The notes under the pieces: generated by a model | Database searches by the model: none | Told to the model about the DNA's origin: nothing | The model's input: the letters and a program-made list of their open reading frames with translations, nothing else | Shown here: positions 28,095 to 35,970 of the stretch, piece by piece | Position numbering within the stretch: the first letter of the stretch is position 1 | Layout of the letters: each line of letters starts with the position of its first letter | Program-made: the position numbers and the translations under genes | Assembly: GCF_002368415.1 (NCBI RefSeq) | Contig: NZ_AP018290.1 | Location: 10,407,717 to 10,471,716 of the forward strand | DNA from: Calothrix sp. NIES-4105 | GTDB taxonomy: Bacteria; Cyanobacteriota; Cyanobacteriia; Cyanobacteriales; Nostocaceae | Direction of reading: 5' to 3' | DNA: 64,000 nucleotides

Positions 28095-28302
28095 AGCTTG
28101 CTATACTTACCCGAACTTCTTCTGACTCTCGTGATGCTTTGACTAAATCTTCACGAATTGCTTCTAAAAATATAGCATCATTTGCAATTTCAGATGATTC
28201 ATCCTCATTAATTTTGTCTTTTGCAAGACTTTCTTCATAAGCCTTAATTCTATAATCTAAAGCCTCAATAATAAAACGGATTGCTTTTGGTGACAATTCC
28301 AT
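28084..28302 (-). CDS. Small helical protein, 72 residues
   Basis: From the ATG at 28302 (GAGGAA about ten bases upstream): MELSPKAIRFIIEALDYRIK, then an acidic linker and NDAIFLEAIREDLVKA. It predicts two long helices. Small proteins of this sort accompany TA and nuclease genes in cyanobacteria, but I do not recognise the family. It occupies a cassette between two copies of the leader plus 5' end of the MADNQP gene. Confidence 0.6.
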   Translation of the reverse strand: MELSPKAIRFIIEALDYRIKAYEESLAKDKINEDESSEIANDAIFLEAIREDLVKASRESEEVRVSIASSKV

Positions 28303-28349
28303 AATAAATTCCTCGTTAGTTAATTCTTTCAAATAATAAATGTATAAGC

Positions 28350-28539
28350 TAGGTCAACAGCAACAAAAACTTTAACTAAATTTTATAATACATTTGCACT
28401 AAAACTGGTAATATACACTTGTGGGGATTTTTGGTGCCTGACAGAGAATATTCTATAGCTGCCTTTTATCTCCTTTATAATCTTCCAGTTTTTGGGCATC
28501 TTAACTATAGGGTATAGAGTCGTGCAGTGGTAAGTAACA
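28350..28539 (+). promoter_or_regulatory. Conserved leader, copy B
   Basis: Second copy of the leader described at 27818-27995; it differs from copy A by scattered substitutions and a small insertion (TATAGGGTATAGAG), and leads into the ATG at 28540. Confidence 0.65.
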
Positions 28540-28914
28540 ATGGCAGACAATCAACCCGAAGATTTTGATGCAGTACTTGGAGGAGAAGCGGCGCCTCCAG
28601 TTGCAGGTGTGGTATTAGGAGGATTTGAAGGGATTAAAAGTAGCCTAAAAAGTTCAAATGTAAAAGTGCGAACTGCGGCGCTTAGTAGTGCTTTAAATTA
28701 TGGTGATGCAGGTTTAGACCTGGTTATTAAAGCATTGGACGATTCGTCACCACAAGTACAGCGTTTTGCAAGACGTTTACTAAAGCGCAAAGGGGGTGTT
28801 AGAGTTAAACAAGGTTTGCTTGATTATGACCCTTTATTATATTTCACTAAGTTGGAAGATTGGAAAATAAAGGATTATGACCCTAACAACCCACTATTTT
28901 TGTATACGAACTAA
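28540..28914 (+). CDS. Stand-alone N-terminal module of the STM4015-like proteins
   Basis: This 124-residue product contains only the module: FDAVLGGEAAPPVAGVVLGG, then HEAT-like helices (VRTAALSSALNYGDAGLDLV; SSPQVQRFARRLLKRKGG) and DYDPLLYFTKLEDWKIKDYD. It ends abruptly after DPNNPLFLYTN, where the DNA switches to a Uma2-type nuclease 3' end in another frame (from about 28898). The LRR part present in the genes at 30147, 40000 and 41453 is missing. It may still be expressed, as leader and start are intact, but is best read as a truncated duplicate. Confidence 0.7.
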   Translation: MADNQPEDFDAVLGGEAAPPVAGVVLGGFEGIKSSLKSSNVKVRTAALSSALNYGDAGLDLVIKALDDSSPQVQRFARRLLKRKGGVRVKQGLLDYDPLLYFTKLEDWKIKDYDPNNPLFLYTN

Positions 28915-29099
28915 TTGACGGGGAATACGTAAAAACAACGTTTAGAGGAAATGATGTAATTGTTTCCCCTACACTTCCTGGGTTTAATATGACCGCACAA
29001 CAGATTTTTGATTTAGCTAAAAAAATCGGAAACCCTGAAGCATAACACTACGTAGAAGCGCAGGAAAAAATTCGATCTATAGCAAAACAATTAAAATAA
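28898..29099 (+). pseudogene. 3' remnant of a Uma2-like nuclease gene
   Basis: In the frame offset from the preceding gene the DNA encodes VYELIDGEYVKTTFRGNDVI, VSPTLPGFNMTAQQIFDLAK, a TAA, then HYVEAQEKIRSIAKQLK. This resembles the C-terminal end of Uma2-family (DUF820) restriction-endonuclease-like proteins. No N-terminal half is present. Confidence 0.6.
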
Positions 29100-29171
29100 T
29101 AGAAATACTTATGTTTTAGTAAAAGCTGTGATTATTAACACATTGCTTTTTTAGGCATTTGTTAAATAATT

Positions 29172-29559
29172 TTACCTCCGATATTCTTGAACAATAAAAA
29201 TTTGCTGACTAGATTTTGGCTGATTCTGTTTTTTAATCCTGATAAAGCGGTTAGAAAGGTTGATATCTTCTTTAAGATATGCATCAAGAGTATTTGTCTG
29301 TTCAACATAGTCCCTATCATCTTTGCAAATAATTATACCAGCGTGGTTAATATTACTACGGTGTAAGCGAATAAAGTCGTCACGGTTTAGGGTTATAACA
29401 ATACGATTTTGTTGGGTTGCAAAGATTAAAACTTCTTCATCTGGGATACGCTGATTTGCTTGTCCTGCTTCATAAGAAGTCAAAACATTGTGCCCTTTTT
29501 GACGAAGGATTGTAACAATATCAAAGGGAAAGTTTTCGTGTTCAGTAGAGGTTAGCCAT
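29172..29559 (-). pseudogene. DUF5615 toxin broken by a frameshift
   Basis: From the ATG at 29559, which overlaps the antitoxin stop as TAATG, the complement reads MANLY then TGA. One base later the frame continues EHENFPFDIVTILRQKGHNV followed by LTSYEAGQANQRIPDEEVLI and IVITLNRDDFIRLHR, a DUF5615 protein like the one at 15026. A one-base insertion (or two-base loss) after codon 5 thus disables the toxin, while its DUF433 partner is intact. Confidence 0.82.
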
Positions 29560-29876
29560 TAGTTATCATCTTCTTGGTAGGAGGTTATAATACTATTAAT
29601 TTCATCTTGGTGACGATTGTAATAAGCCCAGGCACTATTTAAATCTTCAAGTGTTAAACCAGGGAAATTACGGAGCAACTCTGTATTGTCGGCTCCTTGT
29701 TGATGAAAGGATACTAATGTCCAAACGGGTATTCGAGTACTACGAATACACGCATGACCTCCGCAAACACCAGGGGTTTTCTGTATGGCACTAAGTTTTT
29801 CTTGAAGAAGGACAGTTTCTTCAGGACTGAGAGATTCAATGATGTGAATAAGCGAGTCAATAAGTTTGGTATTCAT
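29559..29876 (-). CDS. DUF433 antitoxin candidate
   Basis: A 105-residue paralogue of the gene at 15365: helical N-terminus (LIDSLIHIIESLSPEETVLL), then QKTPGVCGGHACIRSTRIPV and LLRNFPGLTLEDLNSAWAYY. Intact, although its toxin neighbour is frameshifted. The pair sits in a minus-strand cassette between two copies of the MADNQP gene. Confidence 0.85.
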   Translation of the reverse strand: MNTKLIDSLIHIIESLSPEETVLLQEKLSAIQKTPGVCGGHACIRSTRIPVWTLVSFHQQGADNTELLRNFPGLTLEDLNSAWAYYNRHQDEINSIITSYQEDDN

Positions 29877-29924
29877 TTAAAACAGAAGTGGATAAAACGT
29901 TACAACAGCTAATGTACAAGCTAA

Positions 29925-30146
29925 ATCATCACTAACAAAAACTTTAAATAAATTTTATAATTCACGTTTACTGCTGATTATAATATAAATTTATCGAGAT
30001 AATATTGATTTTGGTGCCCAGAGTTTGGTTCTCGTTACTGTGCCCTTTATGAATAAATTCTAAAATTGTTTGTCTTTTTTGTTTCCTTTATAATTTTCTA
30101 GTTTTTTGGGCATTTTAATTATAGAGTCGTGCAGTGGTAAGTAACA
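29925..30146 (+). promoter_or_regulatory. Conserved leader, copy C
   Basis: A more diverged copy of the leader at 27818 and 28350. The last 50 bases (GGGCATTTTAATTATAGAGT, CGTGCAGTGGTAAGTAACA) are almost identical to copy B, while the middle has changed and lengthened. Confidence 0.6.
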
Positions 30147-31370
30147 ATGGCAGACAATCAACCTAGAGATTTTGACATGGTGCTTGGAGGTGAAGCGGCG
30201 CCTCCAGTTACTGGTATAGTATTAGGAGGGCTAGAAGGAGTTAAAAGTCGGTTAAATAGTTCAATTGCGAACGTTCAAACAGCAGCACTCTGTGATGCTC
30301 TAAATTATGGAGATGCGGGTTTAGATTTGGTAATTGAAACCTTGCCAAATTTTTCACGGCAAGTGCAGCGTTTTGCGAAGAGATTGTTGAAGCAGGAAGG
30401 AGGAGCGCAAGGAAAACAAGCGTTACTTGATTATAACCCAATGTTGTTTTTCACAAAATTGGAAGACTGGGACGTAAAACAATTTGACCCTAATGCTGAT
30501 ATAGTAAGCCCTTCTGAAAAAGCTTATAGTGTAAATTTAGAAAAATTGAAATTATTTTTCAATAGTAAAAATATTTATAAAATTGAAGCTTTAATATGCC
30601 ATCTACCTGAGAATTATAGCTATAAAGTTTCCGGATTTTATGACTTTATTAATCTTCTTGCTGATAATTGCCAAAATTTGATTAACCTTAAAGCTTTATT
30701 CATTGGCGACGAAAGAGAAAATCAATATAGGAAATCTCGTGTTCGTATTGGTGATATCAATTTAATATTGGAAAGTTGTCCAAACCTGGAAGTTTTGCAA
30801 ATACGTGGTTACTGTGACGAACTAGAATGTAGCGTATTACGACATGATAATTTAAAAACACTGATTATCGAAACTGCTAGTATTAGTGACATTGCTGTTG
30901 AGATGATGTGTTCACTTAATCTACCAGCATTAGAATATTTTGAGCTATGGATGGGTAGTAAATATAAACTGAATTTAAGTAAAGTTATTAAGAATATAAA
31001 ACCAGTTCTTTTTAGTGAATCCTTTCCAAATCTTAGGTATTTAGGGATACGCAGTTGTGAGTATGCAGATGAAATAGCTGCTGCTATTGCTCAATCTTAT
31101 TTTATCGCTGAATCTCCTATTGTTGATAACCTAAGTGTACTGGATTTATCTATGGGAAATCTAACGGATGAGGGTTTAAAGGTTTTACTTGATTGTCCTG
31201 CAATCCAAAATTTACACACTCTTAATATCTCTAACAATTGTGTATCTGAAGAATTTTTTGAGCAAATGGAACAGCTATCACCACCTGATTGCCTGTTAAT
31301 TAAAGATTTTCAGGAACCCATTATTCAGAGAAATGTTGGTATATCACGTTACTATGCGTTGTATGAGTAG
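30147..31370 (+). CDS. STM4015-like leucine-rich-repeat protein with N-terminal HEAT-like module
   Basis: A 407-residue protein. Residues 1-110 form the module FDMVLGGEAAPPVTGIVLGG plus HEAT-like helices. From about 125 it follows the STM4015 family: NLKALFIGDERENQY, LILESCPNLEVLQIRGYCDE, LRHDNLKTLIIETASIS, LNLPALEYFELWMGS, SFPNLRYLGIRSCEYADEIA, LSVLDLSMGNLTDEGLKVLL and LHTLNISNNCVSEE, i.e. leucine-rich repeats. The STM4014-like gene follows after 20 bp, as in known STM4011-4015 clusters. It has relatives at 40000 and 41453. The biochemical role is unknown. Confidence 0.85.
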   Translation: MADNQPRDFDMVLGGEAAPPVTGIVLGGLEGVKSRLNSSIANVQTAALCDALNYGDAGLDLVIETLPNFSRQVQRFAKRLLKQEGGAQGKQALLDYNPMLFFTKLEDWDVKQFDPNADIVSPSEKAYSVNLEKLKLFFNSKNIYKIEALICHLPENYSYKVSGFYDFINLLADNCQNLINLKALFIGDERENQYRKSRVRIGDINLILESCPNLEVLQIRGYCDELECSVLRHDNLKTLIIETASISDIAVEMMCSLNLPALEYFELWMGSKYKLNLSKVIKNIKPVLFSESFPNLRYLGIRSCEYADEIAAAIAQSYFIAESPIVDNLSVLDLSMGNLTDEGLKVLLDCPAIQNLHTLNISNNCVSEEFFEQMEQLSPPDCLLIKDFQEPIIQRNVGISRYYALYE

Positions 31371-31390
31371 GGCAGGAAGGATAATAAACA

Positions 31391-32563
31391 ATGCTAAACT
31401 TTATCGCTATTGCAAATCCTGAAAACAGGCGCCTCGGTTTCCTACAACAAGCGCTCTCCCATTTCAACTTACCACCTGCTACGGTTATTCCTTACGCTGA
31501 CTTAATTGCAGGCAAACAAACCCTAGAACAATTCAAGGCGCCTAATACTATCATCCGCTTTGACTCTCCTGAAAGAGACTTTGATATTGATAAAGCTATT
31601 ATTGCCGAAGGTTTTACCGTACCTGATGAGGGACAGCACCAGCGTATAAGTCCTGCTGAAGTCGTAAAATTAGAGTTTGATAAAGGACGTATTTGTTATC
31701 CTCGTCAATGGTATTTAGGCTGGCGCCATCTTTTACAACAATGGTTACAGCAACTTCCAGTCTCCCTATCCGTTGACGGGGAGGGGTTAGGGATGAGGTT
31801 CATGAACCACCCCGAAGACATCGCTGTAATGTTTGACAAACCAGCATGTCACGAAAAATTCCGGTGCCATAATATTCCCGTTCCCCGTTCGCTTGGTAAG
31901 ATTTACAGCTACGACCATTTACGCGAACAAATGGAAAAACAGGAGATAGACCGAGTATTCGTCAAACTTTCCCACGCTTCCGCTGCTTCTGGAGTTGTAG
32001 CGTATCAAGCAAATTCAAAGTTTGAGTCAGCTATAACCACCGTTGAACGAGTGCGGGAAAACGGGGAAACCTTACTATATAATTCGCGTAAAATTCGTAA
32101 CTATACCCGTAGAGAAGAAATTGCCGATATTATCAATATATTAACTGCGGAAGGTGTACAGGTCGAAGAATGGCTACCCAAAGCGCGCTTACAGGGATGT
32201 GGTTTTGATGTACGTGTAGTAGTTATTAACGGTGAAGCGCAGCATATAGTTGTCAGGTTAGGCAAAAGTCCAATGACGAATTTACACCTGGGTAATGAAA
32301 GAGGTAATAGTGAGGAATTAATAGAAAAAGTCGGCGCCGAAAATTGGGAAGCGATGAAATATACTTGTGAGCAAGCAGCAAAGTTATTTCCTAGAAGTTT
32401 ATACTGTGGCGTTGATTTATTGATTCTACCTGATTGGAAACAACACGCGATTTTAGAAATTAACGCTTTCGGCGATTTGTTACCAGGTATTTTATGGAAC
32501 GATATGGACACTTATACTAGCGAGGTCAAGGCAATATTGGAAAGGAATATAAAAGAGGGTTAA
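31391..32563 (+). CDS. STM4014 family ATP-grasp protein
   Basis: A 390-residue protein. N-terminal LNFIAIANPENRRLGFLQQA and VIPYADLIAG match the STM4014 family. The central and C-terminal part has ATP-grasp features: VFVKLSHASAASGVVAYQ (nucleotide-binding lysine), GCGFDVRVVVINGEAQHIVV (compare RimK-like DVR-V--G) and YCGVDLLILP...AILEINAFGDLLPG (Asp and Glu/Asn for Mg-ATP). It is probably a ligase or phosphotransferase. It is the second gene of the plus-strand operon with the LRR gene. Its last 260 bp are duplicated at 33389-33650, beyond a minus-strand HNH cassette. Confidence 0.86.
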   Translation: MLNFIAIANPENRRLGFLQQALSHFNLPPATVIPYADLIAGKQTLEQFKAPNTIIRFDSPERDFDIDKAIIAEGFTVPDEGQHQRISPAEVVKLEFDKGRICYPRQWYLGWRHLLQQWLQQLPVSLSVDGEGLGMRFMNHPEDIAVMFDKPACHEKFRCHNIPVPRSLGKIYSYDHLREQMEKQEIDRVFVKLSHASAASGVVAYQANSKFESAITTVERVRENGETLLYNSRKIRNYTRREEIADIINILTAEGVQVEEWLPKARLQGCGFDVRVVVINGEAQHIVVRLGKSPMTNLHLGNERGNSEELIEKVGAENWEAMKYTCEQAAKLFPRSLYCGVDLLILPDWKQHAILEINAFGDLLPGILWNDMDTYTSEVKAILERNIKEG

Positions 32564-32581
32564 TTACCACACGTTATCTTT

Positions 32582-32983
32582 TCATGGAAATAAACCCAAA
32601 CTAATCCAAAACTGTCGTGCCATTATTTGTGAGTGGCTGTTCATCTCCAAACAATCAACAGTTCCGGCACCAATTTCTGTTAAAGCAATAATTGTGCCAA
32701 ATGTAATGTTCGCTTGAAAATGGTTCTCCCATTCATCAAGTCTAGGGTGGAATAAACGAATTTCCGTGCCAGTATTAGGGTCAATTCCAGATATACGGTT
32801 CCCTTTATGAAGATTGCATGAGCGACAAGCAAGAGCCAAATTGTCTAATGTTTCTGCACCTTGCCTGCTTACTGGTCGAATATGTTCCACTTCAAAGGAA
32901 AAATTAAATATAATTTCAGGAGCGCGACAATATTCACAGCGATGATTGGCTCTATTTGCTACTAATGTATAATTTGGATTCAT
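32582..32983 (-). CDS. HNH endonuclease
   Basis: A 133-residue nuclease of the McrA/HNH type: zinc pair CEYC, EVEHIRPVSRQGAETLDNLA, then CRSCNLHKGNRISGIDPNTG. The catalytic His lies in VEHIRP, and both CxxC zinc clusters are present. The stop-start region overlaps the upstream gene by 4 bp. Stand-alone HNH genes of this kind are common in cyanobacteria and often mobile. It is part of a cassette bounded by a duplicated STM4014 3' end. Confidence 0.9.
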   Translation of the reverse strand: MNPNYTLVANRANHRCEYCRAPEIIFNFSFEVEHIRPVSRQGAETLDNLALACRSCNLHKGNRISGIDPNTGTEIRLFHPRLDEWENHFQANITFGTIIALTEIGAGTVDCLEMNSHSQIMARQFWISLGLFP

Positions 32984-33342
32984 TCACTTTGTTGTTGCAT
33001 TAAAAACTTTGCTCTTTTAGCTGTTGCGTTTAGTTCAGCCTCCACCAAGCTATCTAATTCTGCTTGTAATTCTTTTGGAAACAACTTTTCTTCGTCGCGC
33101 GCTTTACGCCATAATTCCATTAATTCAGATAAGCGTTTTTGCTGTTCGGCGCCAAAAAATCGGTCAGGACGGAAACTTTGCAGTACAAGTACCCCGTTAA
33201 ACTCGGCTTCGCCCAATTGAGTTGTTAAACCATCCAAAGCTTGACCAGCAGTTTTACCTATTGACTGCTTGTCACCAGCTACCGCACGATAACACCTCTG
33301 CCCTGAAGCATCCTGTATAGATTGTATAGCTACTGTAGTCAT
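32980..33342 (-). CDS. Partner protein of the HNH nuclease
   Basis: A 120-residue protein (AIQSIQDASGQRCYRAVAGD, GKTAGQALDGLTTQLGEAEF, then a basic helical C-terminus with LWRKARDEEKLFPKELQAEL). It precedes the HNH gene with a 4-bp overlap, so the two are co-translated. I have seen similar proteins next to HNH genes in cyanobacteria, where a regulatory or inhibitory role is a reasonable guess, but no domain is recognised. Confidence 0.72.
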   Translation of the reverse strand: MTTVAIQSIQDASGQRCYRAVAGDKQSIGKTAGQALDGLTTQLGEAEFNGVLVLQSFRPDRFFGAEQQKRLSELMELWRKARDEEKLFPKELQAELDSLVEAELNATAKRAKFLMQQQSE

Positions 33343-33388
33343 GTTTTTTCCTCAAGCTATTTCAATTATATATTTTACGCAAAACCAA

Positions 33389-33650
33389 AGGTAATAGCGA
33401 GAAATTATTAGAAAAAGTAGGCGCCGAAAATTGGGAAGCGATGAAGTACACTTGTGAGCAAGCAGCAAAGTTATTTCCTAGGAGTTTATACTGTGGCGTT
33501 GATTTATTGATTCTACCTGATTGGAAACAACACGCGATTTTAGAAATTAACGCTTTCGGTGATTTGTTACCAGGTATTTTATGGAATGGTATGGATACTT
33601 ATACAAGTGAGGTCAAGGCAATGTTGGAGACGGTAAAACAGTATTTATAA
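33389..33650 (+). pseudogene. Duplicated 3' end of the STM4014 gene
   Basis: Aligns without gaps to 32305-32563 (GGCGCCGAAAATTGGGAAGC...) with a few percent mismatches, and ends in its own stop. It lacks any start or 5' part. The HNH cassette lies exactly between the two copies. Confidence 0.9.
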
Positions 33651-33699
33651 ACACCTAATTATATAAAAAAATTTTTATTTTTAATCTATAAATGCCATT

Positions 33700-33982
33700 A
33701 TGCGAATCATTGCTCGTAGCACTTTACGTTATTTTTGGAAAACTCATCCTGATGCCGAACAATCACTAAAAACCTGGAAATTTCCGGACGACAATGTATT
33801 AAAGCATTAGAGAAAATAGGTTTTTACCAAAAACGTAGAGAAAGCAGTCACGTAATTATGAGGCGAGATAATCCATTTGCTCAAATTGTTGTCCCAGACC
33901 ACGATGAGTTGCTACAGGTACTCTACGTGCAATTATTAGAGATAGCGATTTGAGTGTAGATGAATTTATAGATTTGCTATAG
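33700..33982 (+). pseudogene. Fused relics of higB and hicA
   Basis: 33700-33780 encodes MRIIARSTLRYFWKTHPDAE, QSLKTWK, the start of a HigB toxin. It runs into ISGRQCIKALEKIGFYQKRR, SSHVIMRRDNPFAQIVVPDH, a HicA toxin lacking its first residues. A frameshift near 33918 then separates GTLRAIIRDSDLSVDEFIDL, which is the HicA C-terminus. Two dead toxins have thus been joined. The 3' end overlaps the GntR-like gene. Confidence 0.8.
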
Positions 33983-34967
33983 CTAGTTGAATTGCTGATA
34001 AGCGTGTTTTTAATACTAACAGATTTCTTTCATCAATACTAAAATTAAAAACCATTACTTTCTCTCGTATTGAACTATACTGATTTATAAAACTATTAGC
34101 TGCTTTAGAAACACAAACTACATCAGCTTCTTCTACAATTTTGGGAGTTTGCTTTATATTCTCCAGCGCTAAAGTTATATATTTAACATGATAAAGATAA
34201 GCCTGCTTTAACATCTTTTTCATTTCTTCGCACTCGCTCTGCTGTTGACCAACAAGTAATACTAAAGCATTACGGGGTTTTAATGCAAGAAAAGTCAGAA
34301 GTTTTACGTCTGGCTTAATATCAACCTTATTTATTTCTTGTTCAGGAGTAGCCAATTTATTTATTTCTGGCATGTGCTGCCCTGTTGTAATTACAAGGTC
34401 AGCATCTAACAATTGTTCCAAAGGTTTTGGTTGACCTGCTCTTAAATCTTCTAAACTCAGGAATGGTAAATCTTGTTTTATTTCTGATTTAATCGCTTCA
34501 TATGCAAATGCTTTATTGTGTAAGTAATCGATAAATACTAGTTTCAATGCCTTACTACCGTGTTGACTTAACATAACTGCTTGTGCATAAGCCGCTCCGG
34601 CAAATTCAGATGAGGATAATCCTGCTACTGTGGCAACGTTAAAAGCTTTACCCAAAAGATTATATAATTCCTTAGAAGTAATAATATCTTGTACAGTTTG
34701 AGTGTTTGCAACAAAAGTTCCTTTACCTCTTTGAGCTACAAGGTACCCAGATTCTATTAAATCATTATAAACAGTTGCAATAGTGTTGTGATTTACTCCT
34801 ATATGTTTAGCTAATTGAACAACAGTCGGCAAAGCATCACCTGACCGTAGCTTTCCCATCGCTATAAGTAGTTTAATTTGTTCAGTAATCTGAGCATTAA
34901 TCGTTATTGATGCAGATGAATTAATAAATATAGGAAAACTAAGATGCACACCACCCATATTCTTCAA
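33966..34967 (-). CDS. GntR family transcriptional regulator
   Basis: A 333-residue regulator. An N-terminal winged helix of the GntR family (QITEQIKLLIAMGKLRSGDA, LPTVVQLAKHIGVNHNTIAT, VYNDLIESGYLVAQRGKGTF) is followed by a 220-residue effector domain with alternating beta-alpha units (VFIDYLHNKAFAYEAIKSEI; NALVLLVGQQQSECEEMKKM), perhaps a periplasmic-binding-like fold. It is not an FCD or UTRA domain. It is divergent from the STM4013 fragment at 35055 and lies inside the cluster, so it may control the STM genes. Confidence 0.83.
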   Translation of the reverse strand: MKNMGGVHLSFPIFINSSASITINAQITEQIKLLIAMGKLRSGDALPTVVQLAKHIGVNHNTIATVYNDLIESGYLVAQRGKGTFVANTQTVQDIITSKELYNLLGKAFNVATVAGLSSSEFAGAAYAQAVMLSQHGSKALKLVFIDYLHNKAFAYEAIKSEIKQDLPFLSLEDLRAGQPKPLEQLLDADLVITTGQHMPEINKLATPEQEINKVDIKPDVKLLTFLALKPRNALVLLVGQQQSECEEMKKMLKQAYLYHVKYITLALENIKQTPKIVEEADVVCVSKAANSFINQYSSIREKVMVFNFSIDERNLLVLKTRLSAIQLAIANL

Positions 34968-35054
34968 TCCCAGATACTAGGTTTTAAAACACTAGTTAAT
35001 TAGTATTGCCTGATTACCAGATTTAATAAACTGTCTACAGGTAGATTATCTTTA

Positions 35055-35206
35055 AATTCATATGTTTAACATGAATCAAATCGTCGGGACTCACGACATA
35101 CTATTTATCACCCTGGATACTTTGCGCTATGACGTAGCCAAGGATTTATTTACTAAAGGGCGCCTTCCTAATTTAGCCGCAGTACTAAAAGAAGTAGGTT
35201 GGGAGC
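35055..35206 (+). pseudogene. Duplicated 5' end of the STM4013 gene
   Basis: The 152 bp from TTCATATG to TTGGGAGCA match 36407-36558 closely, encoding MFNMNQIVGTHDILFITLDT and about 28 more residues. After 35206 the DNA becomes the 3' end of the minus-strand vapC gene. It is a left-hand remnant; the whole gene starts again at 36413. Confidence 0.9.
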
Positions 35207-35213
35207 ATGTTAA

Positions 35214-35621
35214 CTATATTTGGCTCCAATCTTCAATTTCTAGACCTTCAAATTTTTCAAAGTCTCTCCGATTATTAGTTATAATCACTAAATTATTTGC
35301 AATTGCGACTCCTGCAATCAGAATATCTATATCATCTACTGGTGTTCCCTTTTTTCGCAAATTGGCATAGATATCAGCAGAGAGTGTCACAGAGCGCGTA
35401 CTTAAAGGTAATATGGTATTATATGATGCAAATTCTAGGAAAGATGTAAGTTGCTTTTGTGCATCACGATGTTTCAAACCACTAAGAATTTCGTAATAAG
35501 TAATAATGCTGATATTAATTTTACCGTGTTCTCTTATATATGCCTCGAAACGCTCAACAACAAGAGTTTGATTACGAAAAAATAGTGACAATATATTTGT
35601 ATCAATCAAGGATCGTTTCAT
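35214..35621 (-). CDS. vapC: VapC PIN-domain toxin
   Basis: A 135-residue PIN ribonuclease: MKRSLIDTNILSLFFRNQ (first Asp), SIITYYEILSGLKHRD (Glu), VDDIDILIAGVAIANNLVII (acidic pair) and TNNRRDFEKFEGLEIEDW. The active-site residues are complete. It overlaps the antitoxin by 20 bp. Confidence 0.91.
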   Translation of the reverse strand: MKRSLIDTNILSLFFRNQTLVVERFEAYIREHGKINISIITYYEILSGLKHRDAQKQLTSFLEFASYNTILPLSTRSVTLSADIYANLRKKGTPVDDIDILIAGVAIANNLVIITNNRRDFEKFEGLEIEDWSQI

Positions 35622-35865
35622 TGTCTCTCCTCTTCAAAAAAGATTGCTGGCGCCGTGTAATTATTTCTTCGTTCAAATCAGCAAATACTTCATCTGGCAT
35701 TTCATTCCAACAACCAGCAAACTTCATAATTTGGTCTACTTCACCTTGAGAATTCTCGACACCTAACCGAAAAGAATGAATAAAATTATATAAATCATCA
35801 AGTTTTTCTTCTGGAATAAGATCGATTTCTGCTGCTAGTCTTGTCCGGATATTTGATGAATTCAT
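35602..35865 (-). CDS. VapB-like antitoxin
   Basis: An 87-residue protein from the ATG at 35865 (MNSSNIRTRLAAEIDLIPEE), with a helical N-terminus (KLDDLYNFIHSFRLG) and a C-terminal toxin-binding stretch (FAGCWNEMPDEVFADLNEEI, RRQQSF), typical of DUF2281-like VapB partners. The frame is open to 35895, but 35865 fits the family. The promoter region holds the palindromic direct repeat at 35887-35926. Confidence 0.82.
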   Translation of the reverse strand: MNSSNIRTRLAAEIDLIPEEKLDDLYNFIHSFRLGVENSQGEVDQIMKFAGCWNEMPDEVFADLNEEIITRRQQSFLKRRDNETILD

Positions 35866-35886
35866 AGTTACAATGTCCCAAATAAA

Positions 35887-35926
35887 CTGCACCACTCTAT
35901 TATAACAATATTGCTATATTAAGTCA
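35887..35926. promoter_or_regulatory. Operator-like repeat, copy 1
   Basis: CTGCACCACTCTATTATAAC, AATATTGCTATATTAAGTCA. Contains an almost perfect palindrome (TATAACAATATTGCTATA). It lies 22 bp upstream of vapB and recurs upstream of the XRE gene at 36327-36366. Confidence 0.7.
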
Positions 35927-35970
35927 TTAACGTTGCTTCTGTCGGTGCCTTCCTAAAATTAAGCTTTTAG

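Noticed and set aside
28360-28430. NtcA-type site in the MADNQP leader (GTAATATAC)
   Set aside because: The spacing between GTA and TAC is three bases, not eight.
33441-33650. A small independent ORF
   Set aside because: It is the duplicated 3' end of the STM4014 gene and lacks its own start signals.
35062-35370. A 102-residue protein starting like STM4013
   Set aside because: Only the first 48 codons are STM4013; the rest is antisense to vapC.
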